From the NCBI GenBank assembly GCA_002399735.1, contig DHEF01000031.1, positions 27,284 through 62,952 of the forward strand: a DNA stretch of 35,669 nt, given 5' to 3'. The translations under genes were made by a program, and so were the position numbers. Of the stretch, positions 7,133-15,546 are shown one piece after another (positions within the stretch are counted from its first letter, which is position 1; the number at the start of each line of letters is the position of its first letter). The notes under the pieces are model-generated. The model searched no databases, was not told the DNA's origin, and worked only from the letters and a program-made list of their open reading frames with translations. This DNA comes from Chitinophagaceae bacterium UBA4857 (GTDB lineage Bacteria; Bacteroidota; Bacteroidia; Chitinophagales; Chitinophagaceae).

Positions 7133-7594
7133 ATGAGTATTGGTAAAGATATTAACCAGGGAAGGTTTAACAACGAGTACCATAAGGCCTCCGTAAACCT
7201 GTTGTATACTTACAACTGGGTTATGGAAAAGATTAAAGAAGTTTGTTCAGAAGAAAACCTGACCCCACAACAGTTTAATATGCTGCGTATTTTACGCGGC
7301 AGTTATCCCGAACCGCTTTCTACACTGCAAATACGACAACGCATGCTGGATAAAATGAGCGATACCAGCCGCATTGTTGACCGCCTGATTGTTAAAGGTC
7401 TTGTTAAAAAAAGTATATCAGCTAAAGATAAAAGGTTAGTGGCAGTGCTTATTACGGCGCAAGGAAAAGAAACCCTTGAAAAAATGGACGCAAAGCAAGT
7501 TGAAATGGATAATATTATAGGCAACTTAAACGCAGATGAAGCGTCTACACTTAGCGACCTGCTAGACAAAATAAGACATATTCATAACGAATAG
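7133..7594 (+). CDS. MarR-family transcriptional regulator
   Basis: 153 residues, the usual size. Winged helix-turn-helix: LTPQQFNMLRILRGSYP (helix before the HTH), LSTLQIRQRMLDKMSDTSRIVDRLIVKGLV (recognition helix about 78-92), then the wing KKSISAKDKRLVAVLITAQGKE. MarR proteins are dimeric repressors released by small ligands or oxidants. The palindrome at its transcription start points to autoregulation. ATG start, leader about 45 bases. The next gene (GHL10-like hydrolase) has its own -7 box starting three bases after this stop, so it may not be co-transcribed. Ligand unknown. Confidence 0.93.
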   Translation: MSIGKDINQGRFNNEYHKASVNLLYTYNWVMEKIKEVCSEENLTPQQFNMLRILRGSYPEPLSTLQIRQRMLDKMSDTSRIVDRLIVKGLVKKSISAKDKRLVAVLITAQGKETLEKMDAKQVEMDNIIGNLNADEASTLSDLLDKIRHIHNE

Positions 7595-7596
7595 TC

Positions 7597-7604
7597 TATT
7601 TTTG
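7597..7604 (+). promoter_or_regulatory. Promoter -7 box TATTTTTG of the GHL10-like gene
   Basis: Perfect TAnnTTTG. Its final TTG (7602-7604) is the apparent upstream start codon of the next frame, which should therefore be rejected. Confidence 0.6.
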
Positions 7605-7634
7605 TCGCTTACAATAAGGCGTTTACTAATTATT

Positions 7635-8912
7635 ATGCATTACTTACTACTGGCCCTTTTTATTACAATTGGCAGCAGTTTTAGTTTTATGGCTAAAGCA
7701 CAGTCTCCCATTCATGAGTTTAGAGGCGTATGGATAGCCACCGTTGATAACATTGACTGGCCTCCACGTGGCGAATCGGACCCGGCAAGACAAAGAGCTG
7801 CTTTTATTAAACAACTGGACACTCATAAAAAAAATGGCATGAATGCAGTTATTGTACAGGTTCGTCCGGCAGCCGATGCTTTTTATGCATCCAACTACGA
7901 ACCCTGGAGCCAATGGCTAACCGGAAAACAAGGCCAGGCACCTTATCCGTTTTACGATCCTTTGGAGTTTATGATTAAAGAGGCGCATAAAAGAGGTATG
8001 GAGTTTCACGCATGGTTAAACCCCTATCGTGCCGAGCTAAAAGTAGGCAAGTCTTCTATTGCCCCCAGCAATATTATGCGTAAACATCCCGAGTGGTATG
8101 TTACCTATGGCGATAAACGTTATTTTAATCCTGCAAATAAAGAGGCACAGGATTTTGTAGTAAAAGTAGTGGCCGATATTGTTAAACGTTACGATGTGGA
8201 CGCCATTCATATGGACGACTATTTTTATCCATACAGAATACCCGGTAAAGAGTTTCCTGATGGCGCATCCTATTTAAAATCCGGTAGTAAACTATCAAAA
8301 GATGATTGGCGCCGCAGCAATGTAGATTCCATTATAAAAAAACTGGACAAAGCTATTAAAGCCGAAAAGCCATATGTAAAATTTGGCATTAGTCCTTTTG
8401 GGGTTTGGCGCAATGCCGATAAAGACCCTCGTGGGAGTAAAACCCGTGCAGGTGTAACGAACTACGACGATTTATATGCCGATATTTTACTGTGGTTGCA
8501 AAACAAATGGATTGATTATGTAACACCACAGTTGTATTGGGAAATTGGCCACAAACTAGCCGATTATACGGAGCTGGTAGATTGGTGGAGCCGCAACGGA
8601 TTTGGCCGTCATATTTATATTGGCCATGGTATTTACCGTGCTACTGAAAAAAGTGTTGTTTGGAAAAACCCTAAAGAGTTGCCCAATCAAATTAAAATGT
8701 TACGTGAGTATCCTGAAATTCAGGGCAGTATTTATTTCAGCAGCAAATCGTTTAACGAAAACCCTAATGGCTGGAACGACAGTTTACAAAACAACTATTA
8801 CAAAGCCGCTGCAAAAATTCCGGTAATGGATTGGCTACCCGCAAAACCCAAACCCGTTGCCAATACAAACAGCAAACTACAACCAGAGATAAAAAGAAAT
8901 AACGCAAAATAA
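7635..8912 (+). CDS. Secreted glycoside-hydrolase-like protein, GHL10 (YngK/DUF187) family
   Basis: 425 residues from ATG 7635, which begins a signal peptide MHYLLLALFITIGSSFSFMA. The mature protein starts with the family signature HEFRGVWIATVDNIDWPP, continues with FHAWLNPYRA, DAIHMDDYFYPYRIPG and ISPFGVWRN, and ends the TIM barrel with YVTPQLYWEIG and YIGHGIY. This family resembles glycoside hydrolases, and related proteins act on cell-envelope glycans or exopolysaccharides. The start at 7602 is refused because that TTG belongs to a -7 promoter box. It ends about 35 bases before a large inverted repeat. Substrate unknown. Confidence 0.92.
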   Translation: MHYLLLALFITIGSSFSFMAKAQSPIHEFRGVWIATVDNIDWPPRGESDPARQRAAFIKQLDTHKKNGMNAVIVQVRPAADAFYASNYEPWSQWLTGKQGQAPYPFYDPLEFMIKEAHKRGMEFHAWLNPYRAELKVGKSSIAPSNIMRKHPEWYVTYGDKRYFNPANKEAQDFVVKVVADIVKRYDVDAIHMDDYFYPYRIPGKEFPDGASYLKSGSKLSKDDWRRSNVDSIIKKLDKAIKAEKPYVKFGISPFGVWRNADKDPRGSKTRAGVTNYDDLYADILLWLQNKWIDYVTPQLYWEIGHKLADYTELVDWWSRNGFGRHIYIGHGIYRATEKSVVWKNPKELPNQIKMLREYPEIQGSIYFSSKSFNENPNGWNDSLQNNYYKAAAKIPVMDWLPAKPKPVANTNSKLQPEIKRNNAK

Positions 8913-8946
8913 AAATTTATTATCGTCGGGATAGACTATTTGTTGC

Positions 8947-9056
8947 AAGTCCGGCACAAGTAAGGTATAGGGCATAGGCTTCAAGGCAAAGGTATAATTG
9001 GAGGACAAATCACTTTTTGGGCCCTATACCTTACCACACTTATCCTCTCCGGATTT
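8947..9056. repeat. Large structured inverted repeat
   Basis: Inner arms GTAAGGTATAGGGC (8960-8973) and GCCCTATACCTTAC (9021-9034) are a perfect 14-bp match; outer arms AAGTCCGG (8947-8954) and CCGGATTT (9049-9056) match with one G-U. The whole can fold into a hairpin of about 110 bases without a T run after it, so it is not a standard terminator. Confidence 0.75.
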
Positions 9057-9190
9057 TCCACTGCTATCTCTCACCCGCTTGCGCCAGCAAAAGTTTAGAA
9101 ATTTGAAGATGTAACCAATCGTCTTTAATAATTGCCATACTATTGCAATTAAAGCAGGATTCTGCACAAATACCAAATAGAATTCCTACA

Positions 9191-9216
9191 GTACCACCGA
9201 CAGGTCGGGGTGTACC
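9191..9216. repeat. Short palindromic element
   Basis: CCGAC-AG-GTCGG (9197-9208) within outer GTAC (9191-9194) and GTAC (9212-9215). GC-rich compared with its surroundings; resembles short palindromic extragenic elements. Confidence 0.5.
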
Positions 9217-9269
9217 TTGGCATAATGCTGAGTAAAGTTACAGGCACTCCGATTAAAATACGGAGTACT

Positions 9270-9345
9270 GCATTTTGGTCAATAGAATTGTTGCAGTACA
9301 AGAGTGCGACGCAAGCAGAGTTCAATCAGGGCGGGAACGATGACA
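9270..9345 (-). repeat. Intergenic repeat family B, copy 3 (inverted)
   Basis: On the minus strand it reads TTGCGTCGCACTCTTGT (9314-9298), the family core, followed by AATTCTATT as in copy 2; upstream it has TTCCCGCC and TGTCATCGTT, recalling family A and copy 2. Confidence 0.65.
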
Positions 9346-9402
9346 ACATAAAAACCAACGCTGCCTATTTGGACTTTTGCCTCCTTGGCACAATAATTTC
9401 TA

Positions 9403-9524
9403 TAAAAAACCGCCTTAAACGATTGTTTAAGGCGGCGAACTAGGTTTAAGGTCAATGGTTAAAAATCAAAGTTGGTTTTGATTAGAAAGCCCCGTCGTTA
9501 TATTTTTAGTCAGATAAGGTATAA
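9403..9524 (-). ncRNA. Candidate small RNA (about 120 nt), minus strand
   Basis: A minus-strand -7 box TAGATTTG (9537-9530) and a strong terminator (9435-9405) bracket about 120 bases with no open frame. Inside, AATCAAA and TTTGATT form a 7-bp hairpin with loop ACCAAC. No protein gene lies upstream on this strand to explain the terminator. I do not recognise an Rfam class. Confidence 0.35.
9405..9435 (-). terminator. Strong orphan terminator on the minus strand
   Basis: Perfect 11-bp stem CCGCCTTAAAC (9410-9420) / GTTTAAGGCGG (9425-9435), loop GATT. The T run follows only on the minus strand (A run at 9405-9409 on plus). Confidence 0.8.
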
Positions 9525-9694
9525 CAATACAAATCTATGGTGCATTTATAGGGTTTTTGTTTAAAAAAAGGCTTCAACTTTGATGAAAGGTTCAGCAAGG
9601 GCGTATTAATTTTTGAACTAAAAAATTAATAATCATTGATTTAACGGTTTTAGCAGTTAATAAAAATTTGATTTATTGAACAGTTACAATGCTG

Positions 9695-9702
9695 TAAATT
9701 TG
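9695..9702 (+). promoter_or_regulatory. Promoter -7 box TAAATTTG of the 9734 gene
   Basis: Perfect TAnnTTTG with a TTG at 9676-9678 (16-base spacing), 31 bases before the start codon. Confidence 0.65.
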
Positions 9703-9733
9703 TATAAGCACAAACCCCTAATTACCAATCTTT

Positions 9734-11299
9734 ATGAAACCCGTTTCAGATGCCCTCTGGCATTTTATAAAACACCTTTCATCGGCAGAAAAGTTATTTC
9801 TCCGCCGCAACTATATTGGTTTATCAACCATTAAAGACCCGCTTTATATTTTACTTTTTGATGCGATTGAAAAGCAAGCTGTTTATAACGAAACGGATAT
9901 TGTAAAAAAACTTGCTCCCGATATTAACCAGCAAAACATAGCTTTTCAAAAACATTATTTGTACCAACAGATTTGCAATGCTTTGGTACAATACGAAAGC
10001 AAAAAAAATGAAGACGCAGTTCTGTTTAATCAAGTGCAACTAATACAAATTTTCAGACGAAAGGGTATGCTTGACGAGGCCAAAAACTTATGGAGGAAAA
10101 CCATGTTGAGGGCTCGACAGTCAGAGTCGCAGGCAATAATTATTATGTTGCGTAATGAGTTTGAGCGTATGTTACTTTGGAGCGACGGCAAGGCGGGTTA
10201 TGATGAATTGTATACTTTGTTTAAAGACAATATTGTAACCTATAACGAATACGCCGAGGTAATTGTAATGCGTGATATATATGCCGAAGTACTGGTGCTT
10301 AAACGTAACGCACATTTTGACTGGGTTGACAATACTATACCACAACGTATTGAAGCATTATTGCTTTTAATGCCACAACCTAAAAAAGGCCTGAATAGTT
10401 ATTTTTTCTGGTACAGACATTACTTTCATTTATGTAAAGCAACCTTGCTGTACCTGAATAATAAAAACCTGCCGGAAGCATACAATTATATTCTGGAAGT
10501 AATTGCCGATTGGAAACAACATGGTGATGAGTATTTAAAAACCGACTCGGAAAAGTTTATTGATGTGTTAAGCATGCTTAACTATATAGGCACGCCACTT
10601 GGTAAGTTTAAAGAAGTTGAAGCGGGTTTTAACGACCCGTTTAATGATAAAATAACCGACCCGATTTTACATGCAGAGTTTGAAGCATTAAAGTATTTAA
10701 CGCTAAACAAATTATACCATAAAATGGCCCGCTATAAAGAAGTGGCGGATTTAATAATCTATTTTAAAAATCATCATGATAAGTGGGAAAACAAACTAAA
10801 TGTAGAAACTAATCGGGATGTATATATTTCCTGTGCTATCTCTTGTTTTGTGCTAGAGAATTATAACGATGCTTTATTTTTTATAAAAAGAGGATTATTA
10901 TATTTTAAAGACAATACCCGTATTGAACGCGTTAGCCTGGCACAATTGTTTTTGTTGCTGATTGTATACAACATGAACCATGTAAAACTTTTTGAAGCCC
11001 AATACCGGTCTACCTATAATTACTTTTATAAAAAGAAAAACAAACACCCATTTGAAAAAATTATTATACAATGTTTGCATGGTACTTTTTACCAAACCAA
11101 TTATGCCAATAAAGTAAAAGAATATAAAAAAGCGCTTACCCTTTTAGAACAAAACAACGACAACGAAATTCAAAAAAAAGTATTTGGAATGTTTAATTTT
11201 CCCCGTTGGCTAAACAGTCGGATTGAAAGAGTAAGCTATCAGCAAATGGTAAGAATATTGGTGGCCGAACAAGTGGAAGCTGCAGCAAAGGCTGTATAA
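9734..11299 (+). CDS. Helical-repeat protein A (paralogue of 33466-35034), function unknown
   Basis: 521 residues, no signal peptide or membrane segment, almost entirely predicted helix with TPR-like spacing (for example residues 100-130, LIQIFRRKGMLDEAKNLWRK). The N-terminal 150 residues align with those of the 522-residue protein at 33466: F/L-I-x2-L-x3-EK-x2-F, LFDAIEK.. versus VFDALDR.., Y-E-x3-KKL, KHYLYQQI versus KTHLYKQI. Same length and same position next to a TAnnTTTG promoter. It starts a possible unit with comEC, 36 bases downstream. I recognise no named family; a scaffold or cytoskeletal-type role is only a guess from the repeat architecture. Confidence 0.85.
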   Translation: MKPVSDALWHFIKHLSSAEKLFLRRNYIGLSTIKDPLYILLFDAIEKQAVYNETDIVKKLAPDINQQNIAFQKHYLYQQICNALVQYESKKNEDAVLFNQVQLIQIFRRKGMLDEAKNLWRKTMLRARQSESQAIIIMLRNEFERMLLWSDGKAGYDELYTLFKDNIVTYNEYAEVIVMRDIYAEVLVLKRNAHFDWVDNTIPQRIEALLLLMPQPKKGLNSYFFWYRHYFHLCKATLLYLNNKNLPEAYNYILEVIADWKQHGDEYLKTDSEKFIDVLSMLNYIGTPLGKFKEVEAGFNDPFNDKITDPILHAEFEALKYLTLNKLYHKMARYKEVADLIIYFKNHHDKWENKLNVETNRDVYISCAISCFVLENYNDALFFIKRGLLYFKDNTRIERVSLAQLFLLLIVYNMNHVKLFEAQYRSTYNYFYKKKNKHPFEKIIIQCLHGTFYQTNYANKVKEYKKALTLLEQNNDNEIQKKVFGMFNFPRWLNSRIERVSYQQMVRILVAEQVEAAAKAV

Positions 11300-11335
11300 T
11301 TTTGGGGTGTTGGTACAATTGGTGTAACTTACTGT

Positions 11336-13429
11336 ATGCCATTTAGTGCTAACCATTTTTTTGCCACAACACCATTCTTAAAACTATTGCCACCTCTTGT
11401 AGCAGGTATTGTATGGCAATGGTATTTTCCGTTAAGTTTATACCACTGGTATATAAGTGTTGCAGTAATAATAATATTGCTGGTTACATTTGGCTTGCTG
11501 CCTGTTTTTCTCCGCTATAAATACAGTACTATACGCACCTTATTTTTAGCCAGCCTGTTAATATGTACCGGAGCGATACTTGTGTGGCACAATAATATTA
11601 CCCATAACAAAGACTACTACGGTAACTATTACAAAGAGCAGCAAACCTATATTGTAACCCTGCAGGAAACACCTGTAGAAAAAACGAACTCCTACAAAGC
11701 ACTTGCCAGTATTGATTTTGTTATAAACGGAGATATAATTAAACAAACCAGTGGTAAGACCATTATTTATTTTAAAAAAGACAGCAGCCTTGCAACGCTA
11801 AAATATGGCTCGCAAATTATTACCCAAGCCAATCTGCAACCCATAAAAAACGCCGGTAATCCCGGCTCTTTTAATTACAAACGTTATTTACTTTTTCAAC
11901 AAACTACTGCGCAGGTTTACATTACTCCGGACAAGTTTACTATTTTACAAACGACACATAAAACATGGCTTCATACATTATTGTTCCGGCTGCAATCAAA
12001 AGTTTTACAAGTAATAAAAGCAAATATTAAAGGCAGTAAAGAGGCCGGGCTTGCAGAGGCATTGTTAATTGGTTATAAAGATGATTTAGATAAAACTTTA
12101 TTAGAGTCGTATACCAATACAGGTGTGGTACATGTAATTGCGGTATCGGGTATGCACCTGGGTTTAATATACTGGCTTTTGAATATATTGTTTAGCCCCT
12201 TACTTAAAAGCCGCCGTACAAAATGGTTACACCCTGTTTTGATTATCGTAATACTTTGGTTGTTTAGTTTATTAACCGGTGGTGCAGCATCTATTATGCG
12301 TGCTGCCGTTATGTTTACCTGTATTTTAATTGGCAAATCCATTAATAAACAATCGTCGGTTTATAATACACTGGCTATGTCGGCTTTTTTGTTGTTGTGT
12401 TATAATCCGTTTTGGTTGTGGGATGTTGGCTTTCAGTTATCCTACACCGCCTTACTAAGTATTGTAATATTTTACAAGCCCATTTACAACCTGCTTTACA
12501 TTAAAAACAAAGCATTGGACTACATATGGCAACTGACCTGTGTTACCATTGCCGCACAAATATTAACCACACCTATCAGTTTGTTTCACTTTCACCAGTT
12601 TCCGGTATATTTTTTATTAACCAATTTAGTAGCGGTGCCGCTTTCCAGCATTATTTTAATTGGCGAGTTGGTTTTGTTACTACTTGCCCCCATTGACATG
12701 TTGGCACAATGGGCGGGCATTATTTTACAAGGCGGTATATGTCTGTTAAACAATTACATTGCCTGGGTAGAAACCTTACCCATGGCTTTGTGGGAGGGTT
12801 TTCAGATTAGCTTATTACAGGTTGTATTATTATTTACCGCTATTGCAGGAGTGGCGTTTTGGTGGCTGCATGGGTTAAAACCATTATTATTAACAGGAGT
12901 TATTGCTTTATTTGCATTTGTATGTTTTCGCTTTTTTTCATTTTATACTACCGCCAATCAGCAAAAAATAATTGTTTACAATGTGCCTAAAATGAAAGCA
13001 GTAGATTTTATTGAGGGTAACAATTACTACTTTATGGGTGATAGCAGTTTGCAGACTATTGATTTTGCGCAAAACTTTCACCTGAAACCGGCTCGTGTAT
13101 TACTAAGAACCAGCCGTGCCGATAGTCTAACTACATTAACCGGTGCCGATCAGCAATATATTTTTGGCAATAAAAGGGTACTATTCTTACAAAAAGTACT
13201 TCCAGAAAACAATGAGGCGCAGCCACTCCCTGTGGATATACTCATACTTTCGCAAAACCCTAAACTCTATGTAAATCAACTAACTGAAAAAATACAAGCC
13301 CGGCAGGTTGTTATTGATGGCTCGGTGCCACAATGGAAGGCCCGACGTTGGAAACATGATTTTGACTCCTTAAATATCCCTTGCCACAGTGTAAATGAGC
13401 AAGGTGCTTTTGTAGTGAACTTACGTTAA
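11336..13429 (+). CDS. comEC: ComEC/Rec2-family DNA uptake channel protein, without active nuclease domain
   Basis: 697 residues. Three N-terminal membrane helices flank a DUF4131-type domain (about 85-200); the competence domain follows (about 230-510) with the family signature HVIAVSGMHLGLIYWLL (266-282) and SIMRAAVMF. It forms the inner-membrane channel for single-stranded DNA entry in transformable bacteria. The C-terminal soluble part (about 545-697) has no HxHxDH motif of the metallo-beta-lactamase nuclease found in long ComEC proteins; only a relict fold seems left (ILILSQNP.. QVVIDGSVP). This short form is common in Bacteroidota. It follows helical protein A by 36 bases. Confidence 0.93.
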   Translation: MPFSANHFFATTPFLKLLPPLVAGIVWQWYFPLSLYHWYISVAVIIILLVTFGLLPVFLRYKYSTIRTLFLASLLICTGAILVWHNNITHNKDYYGNYYKEQQTYIVTLQETPVEKTNSYKALASIDFVINGDIIKQTSGKTIIYFKKDSSLATLKYGSQIITQANLQPIKNAGNPGSFNYKRYLLFQQTTAQVYITPDKFTILQTTHKTWLHTLLFRLQSKVLQVIKANIKGSKEAGLAEALLIGYKDDLDKTLLESYTNTGVVHVIAVSGMHLGLIYWLLNILFSPLLKSRRTKWLHPVLIIVILWLFSLLTGGAASIMRAAVMFTCILIGKSINKQSSVYNTLAMSAFLLLCYNPFWLWDVGFQLSYTALLSIVIFYKPIYNLLYIKNKALDYIWQLTCVTIAAQILTTPISLFHFHQFPVYFLLTNLVAVPLSSIILIGELVLLLLAPIDMLAQWAGIILQGGICLLNNYIAWVETLPMALWEGFQISLLQVVLLFTAIAGVAFWWLHGLKPLLLTGVIALFAFVCFRFFSFYTTANQQKIIVYNVPKMKAVDFIEGNNYYFMGDSSLQTIDFAQNFHLKPARVLLRTSRADSLTTLTGADQQYIFGNKRVLFLQKVLPENNEAQPLPVDILILSQNPKLYVNQLTEKIQARQVVIDGSVPQWKARRWKHDFDSLNIPCHSVNEQGAFVVNLR

Positions 13430-13431
13430 CG

Positions 13432-13439
13432 TACCTTTG
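13432..13439 (+). promoter_or_regulatory. purH promoter -7 box TACCTTTG
   Basis: Perfect TAnnTTTG three bases after the comEC stop, giving purH its own transcript with a leader of about 37 bases. The leader can form a TTGCGG/CCGCAA stem. Confidence 0.7.
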
Positions 13440-13479
13440 CGGCGCTTAATGGGCTTACGGCCCGCAACCCCCAACAATC

Positions 13480-14991
13480 ATGAACAAAAAAATTCAGTCA
13501 GCTCTAATTTCCGTTTTTTATAAGGACGGCCTCGAACGTATTGTTTCCTTATTAGATAAAAATGGTGTTACCATTTACTCTACCGGCGGCACACAAACAT
13601 TTATCGAAAACCTGGGTATAAAAGTTATCCCGGTTGAAGATTTAACCACCTATCCTTCTATTTTAGGAGGTCGTGTTAAAACCTTACACCCTTCCGTTTT
13701 TGGCGGTATTTTGGGTAAGCGTGACGATGAAACTCATTTACAGGAAATGAAACAATACAATATTCCTGAACTGGATTTAGTTATTGTTGATTTATATCCT
13801 TTTGAAGAAACAGTTGCCAGCACCAGCGACGAAAAACAAATCATCGAAAAAATTGACATAGGCGGACCATCCATGATTCGCGGTGCCGCTAAAAATTTTA
13901 AAGATGTTGTAGTAATAGCTGCTAAAAAAGATTATGCGCATTTAGAGGATTTGTTAGAGCAACAAAATGCCGAAACAACTTTAGAGCAACGAAAAGATTT
14001 AGCTGCCCGTGCTTTTGAAGTGGTAGCACATTATGATGTAGCCATTGCGCAATACTTTAACCCAACGGCTCCCAATTATTTCTTAGCCTCTGTGCCCGAT
14101 ACAAAAATTATGCGTTACGGCGAAAACCCGCATCAGGCAGGTGTTTTTTACGGTAACTTATCTCAACTATTTAACCAGTTAAATGGTAAAGAACTTTCTT
14201 ATAATAACCTGGTAGATGTTGACGCTGCCATACAATTAATACAAGAGTTTAACGATACCGAGTTTGCTATTATTAAACACACCAATGTATGTGGCATGGC
14301 TTCTCGCCCAACGGTTAAAGAAGCCTGGGATGCAGCCTTAGCCGGCGACCCGGAAAGTGCATTTGGTGGTGTATTGGTTACCAATGGCACTATAGATAAA
14401 GCCACTGCCGAAGCTATTAATGAAATATTTTTTGAAGTATTAATTGCAAAGGCTTTTGATGCCGATGCATTAGAAATATTAAAATCTAAAAAGAACCGCA
14501 TACTATTACAATTGCAACAAACACCTGCAACCAAACAACAATACAAGTCGTTGTTAAATGGTGTGTTGGTACAACAAATTGATGAAGGTTCTTACGCAAC
14601 ATGGGACGAAGTAGGTGGCCGCCCCACTACGCCTGATGAAAAAGCTGATTTAGAATTTGCCAACCTTGTTTGCAAACATTTAAAAAGCAACGCCATTGCC
14701 TTGGTAAAAAACAAACAGTTAATTGGTAAGGGTTGTGGTCAGACTAGTCGTATTGATTCATTACGTCAATCTATTGAAAAAGCAAATCAGTTTTCCTTTG
14801 ATTTGCAAGGCGCGGTATTGGCTAGCGATGCATTTTTCCCTTTCAACGATTGTGTGAAAATGGCACATGAAGCCGGCATCACTTCTTTCATACAGCCCGG
14901 TGGTTCTATCCGCGATAAAGATTCTATTGAGTACACAGTAGAAAATAAATTAGCCATGGTTATAACAGGGTTAAGACATTTTAAACATTAA
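13480..14991 (+). CDS. purH: Bifunctional AICAR formyltransferase / IMP cyclohydrolase
   Basis: 503 residues, normal for the short Bacteroidota form. Catalyses the last two steps of purine synthesis: formylation of AICAR with 10-formyl-THF and ring closure to IMP. The N-terminal MGS-like cyclohydrolase domain shows STGGT (34-38), GGRVKTLHPSVFGGIL (63-78) and DLYPFE; the AICAR transformylase domain shows MRYGENPHQ and the catalytic pair K266-H267 in IIKHTNVCG, with SAFGGV and FIQPGGSIRD. ATG start after its own promoter; terminator at 15009-15036. No oddities. Identification is secure. Confidence 0.98.
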   Translation: MNKKIQSALISVFYKDGLERIVSLLDKNGVTIYSTGGTQTFIENLGIKVIPVEDLTTYPSILGGRVKTLHPSVFGGILGKRDDETHLQEMKQYNIPELDLVIVDLYPFEETVASTSDEKQIIEKIDIGGPSMIRGAAKNFKDVVVIAAKKDYAHLEDLLEQQNAETTLEQRKDLAARAFEVVAHYDVAIAQYFNPTAPNYFLASVPDTKIMRYGENPHQAGVFYGNLSQLFNQLNGKELSYNNLVDVDAAIQLIQEFNDTEFAIIKHTNVCGMASRPTVKEAWDAALAGDPESAFGGVLVTNGTIDKATAEAINEIFFEVLIAKAFDADALEILKSKKNRILLQLQQTPATKQQYKSLLNGVLVQQIDEGSYATWDEVGGRPTTPDEKADLEFANLVCKHLKSNAIALVKNKQLIGKGCGQTSRIDSLRQSIEKANQFSFDLQGAVLASDAFFPFNDCVKMAHEAGITSFIQPGGSIRDKDSIEYTVENKLAMVITGLRHFKH

Positions 14992-15008
14992 TAAAACGCC
15001 TCCCCAAG

Positions 15009-15036
15009 CCCCTCCAAAGGAGGGGTTTTTTATTTC
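15009..15036 (+). terminator. purH terminator
   Basis: Perfect stem CCCCTCC (15009-15015) / GGAGGGG (15019-15025), AAA loop, then TTTTTTATTTC. Confidence 0.9.
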
Positions 15037-15088
15037 TTATAACGCAAGCACCCTGACTGCTTTTTTAATTTTTCCTTTTTAATTATTG

Positions 15089-15165
15089 GGTCAGCAGCAT
15101 TACTACTATCATCGTCTGTTGCGTCGCACTCTTGTGCGTTCTGTAATTCTATTCAACGTTGTGCA
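15089..15165 (+). repeat. Intergenic repeat family B, copy 2
   Basis: Core at 15118-15137 is identical over 20 bases to copy 1 (1201-1220); CAGCAG...TACTACTATC precedes it and TTCTGTAATTCTATTCAACG follows. Confidence 0.75.
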
Positions 15166-15210
15166 AAATTCCTATAAAATAATTATGCTTTCAACTTGTA
15201 GGGTTCTGCT

Positions 15211-15355
15211 CCCTCTCCTTCCAAAAAGGAGAGGGCTGGGGTGAGGTTCTATTAGGCATTGTGGTAGTTATCCTTAATTTTTTGTTACGTTTTTTATTGA
15301 GGAGTTCCCTCGCTTTGCTCGGGATAACGGTCATTGAAACTGTAGGGCTCCGTCA
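15211..15355. repeat. GC-rich palindromic extragenic elements
   Basis: CCCTCTCCTT (15211-15220) pairs perfectly with AAGGAGAGGG (15226-15235), followed by CTGGGGTGAGG. A second motif follows at about 15298-15355. Both are far richer in G+C than the surroundings and of a kind widely dispersed in Bacteroidota intergenic DNA (family recollection, not checked). Confidence 0.5.
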
Positions 15356-15546
15356 TTTCGGCCAACGGGAGAAAACTCCTGATACTATTGTTATTTGTTT
15401 TAAACAAAAGAAAACGTAAAATCAACACGATGTTGATTAACAATATACAACTGAACGGAGCGTTGTCCCGTAGCAAACACACAAGGCCAACTCGGGGTTA
15501 AAAACAAGGGACGATCAATCAGGGCTATGCAGCTGGTTAAATAAAA

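Larger units (their letters stand above)
8913..9733. other. 820-base gap packed with inverted repeats; no credible protein gene
   Basis: It contains a large hairpin (8947-9056), a smaller one (9191-9216), an inverted repeat-B copy (9270-9345), a minus-strand terminator (9405-9435) with a possible small RNA, and the promoter of the next gene (9695-9702). The one open frame of note (9210-9443) runs across the repeats and is not credible. Confidence 0.7.
14992..15546. other. 555-base gap between convergent genes: terminator and three kinds of repeat
   Basis: Contains the purH terminator, repeat-B copy 2 (15089-15165), a GC-rich hairpin (15211-15235), and a stretch near 15298-15355 (TTCCCTCGCTTTGCTCGGGA and TCCGTCATTTCGG) of the type often scattered in Bacteroidota genomes. 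No credible gene. Confidence 0.7.

Noticed and set aside
9383..9402. TTGGCAC...TTTC resembling a sigma-54 promoter
   Set aside because: The -12 element lacks GC and no gene follows at the right distance; the adjacent terminator is on the other strand.
9210..9443. Open frame of 77 codons
   Set aside because: Runs across a palindrome, an inverted repeat-B copy and the minus-strand terminator; no family resemblance.
15294..15482. Minus-strand frame of 62 codons
   Set aside because: Lies in extragenic repeat sequence (TTCCCTCGCTTTGCTCGGGA type); the translation is a known kind of repeat artefact.
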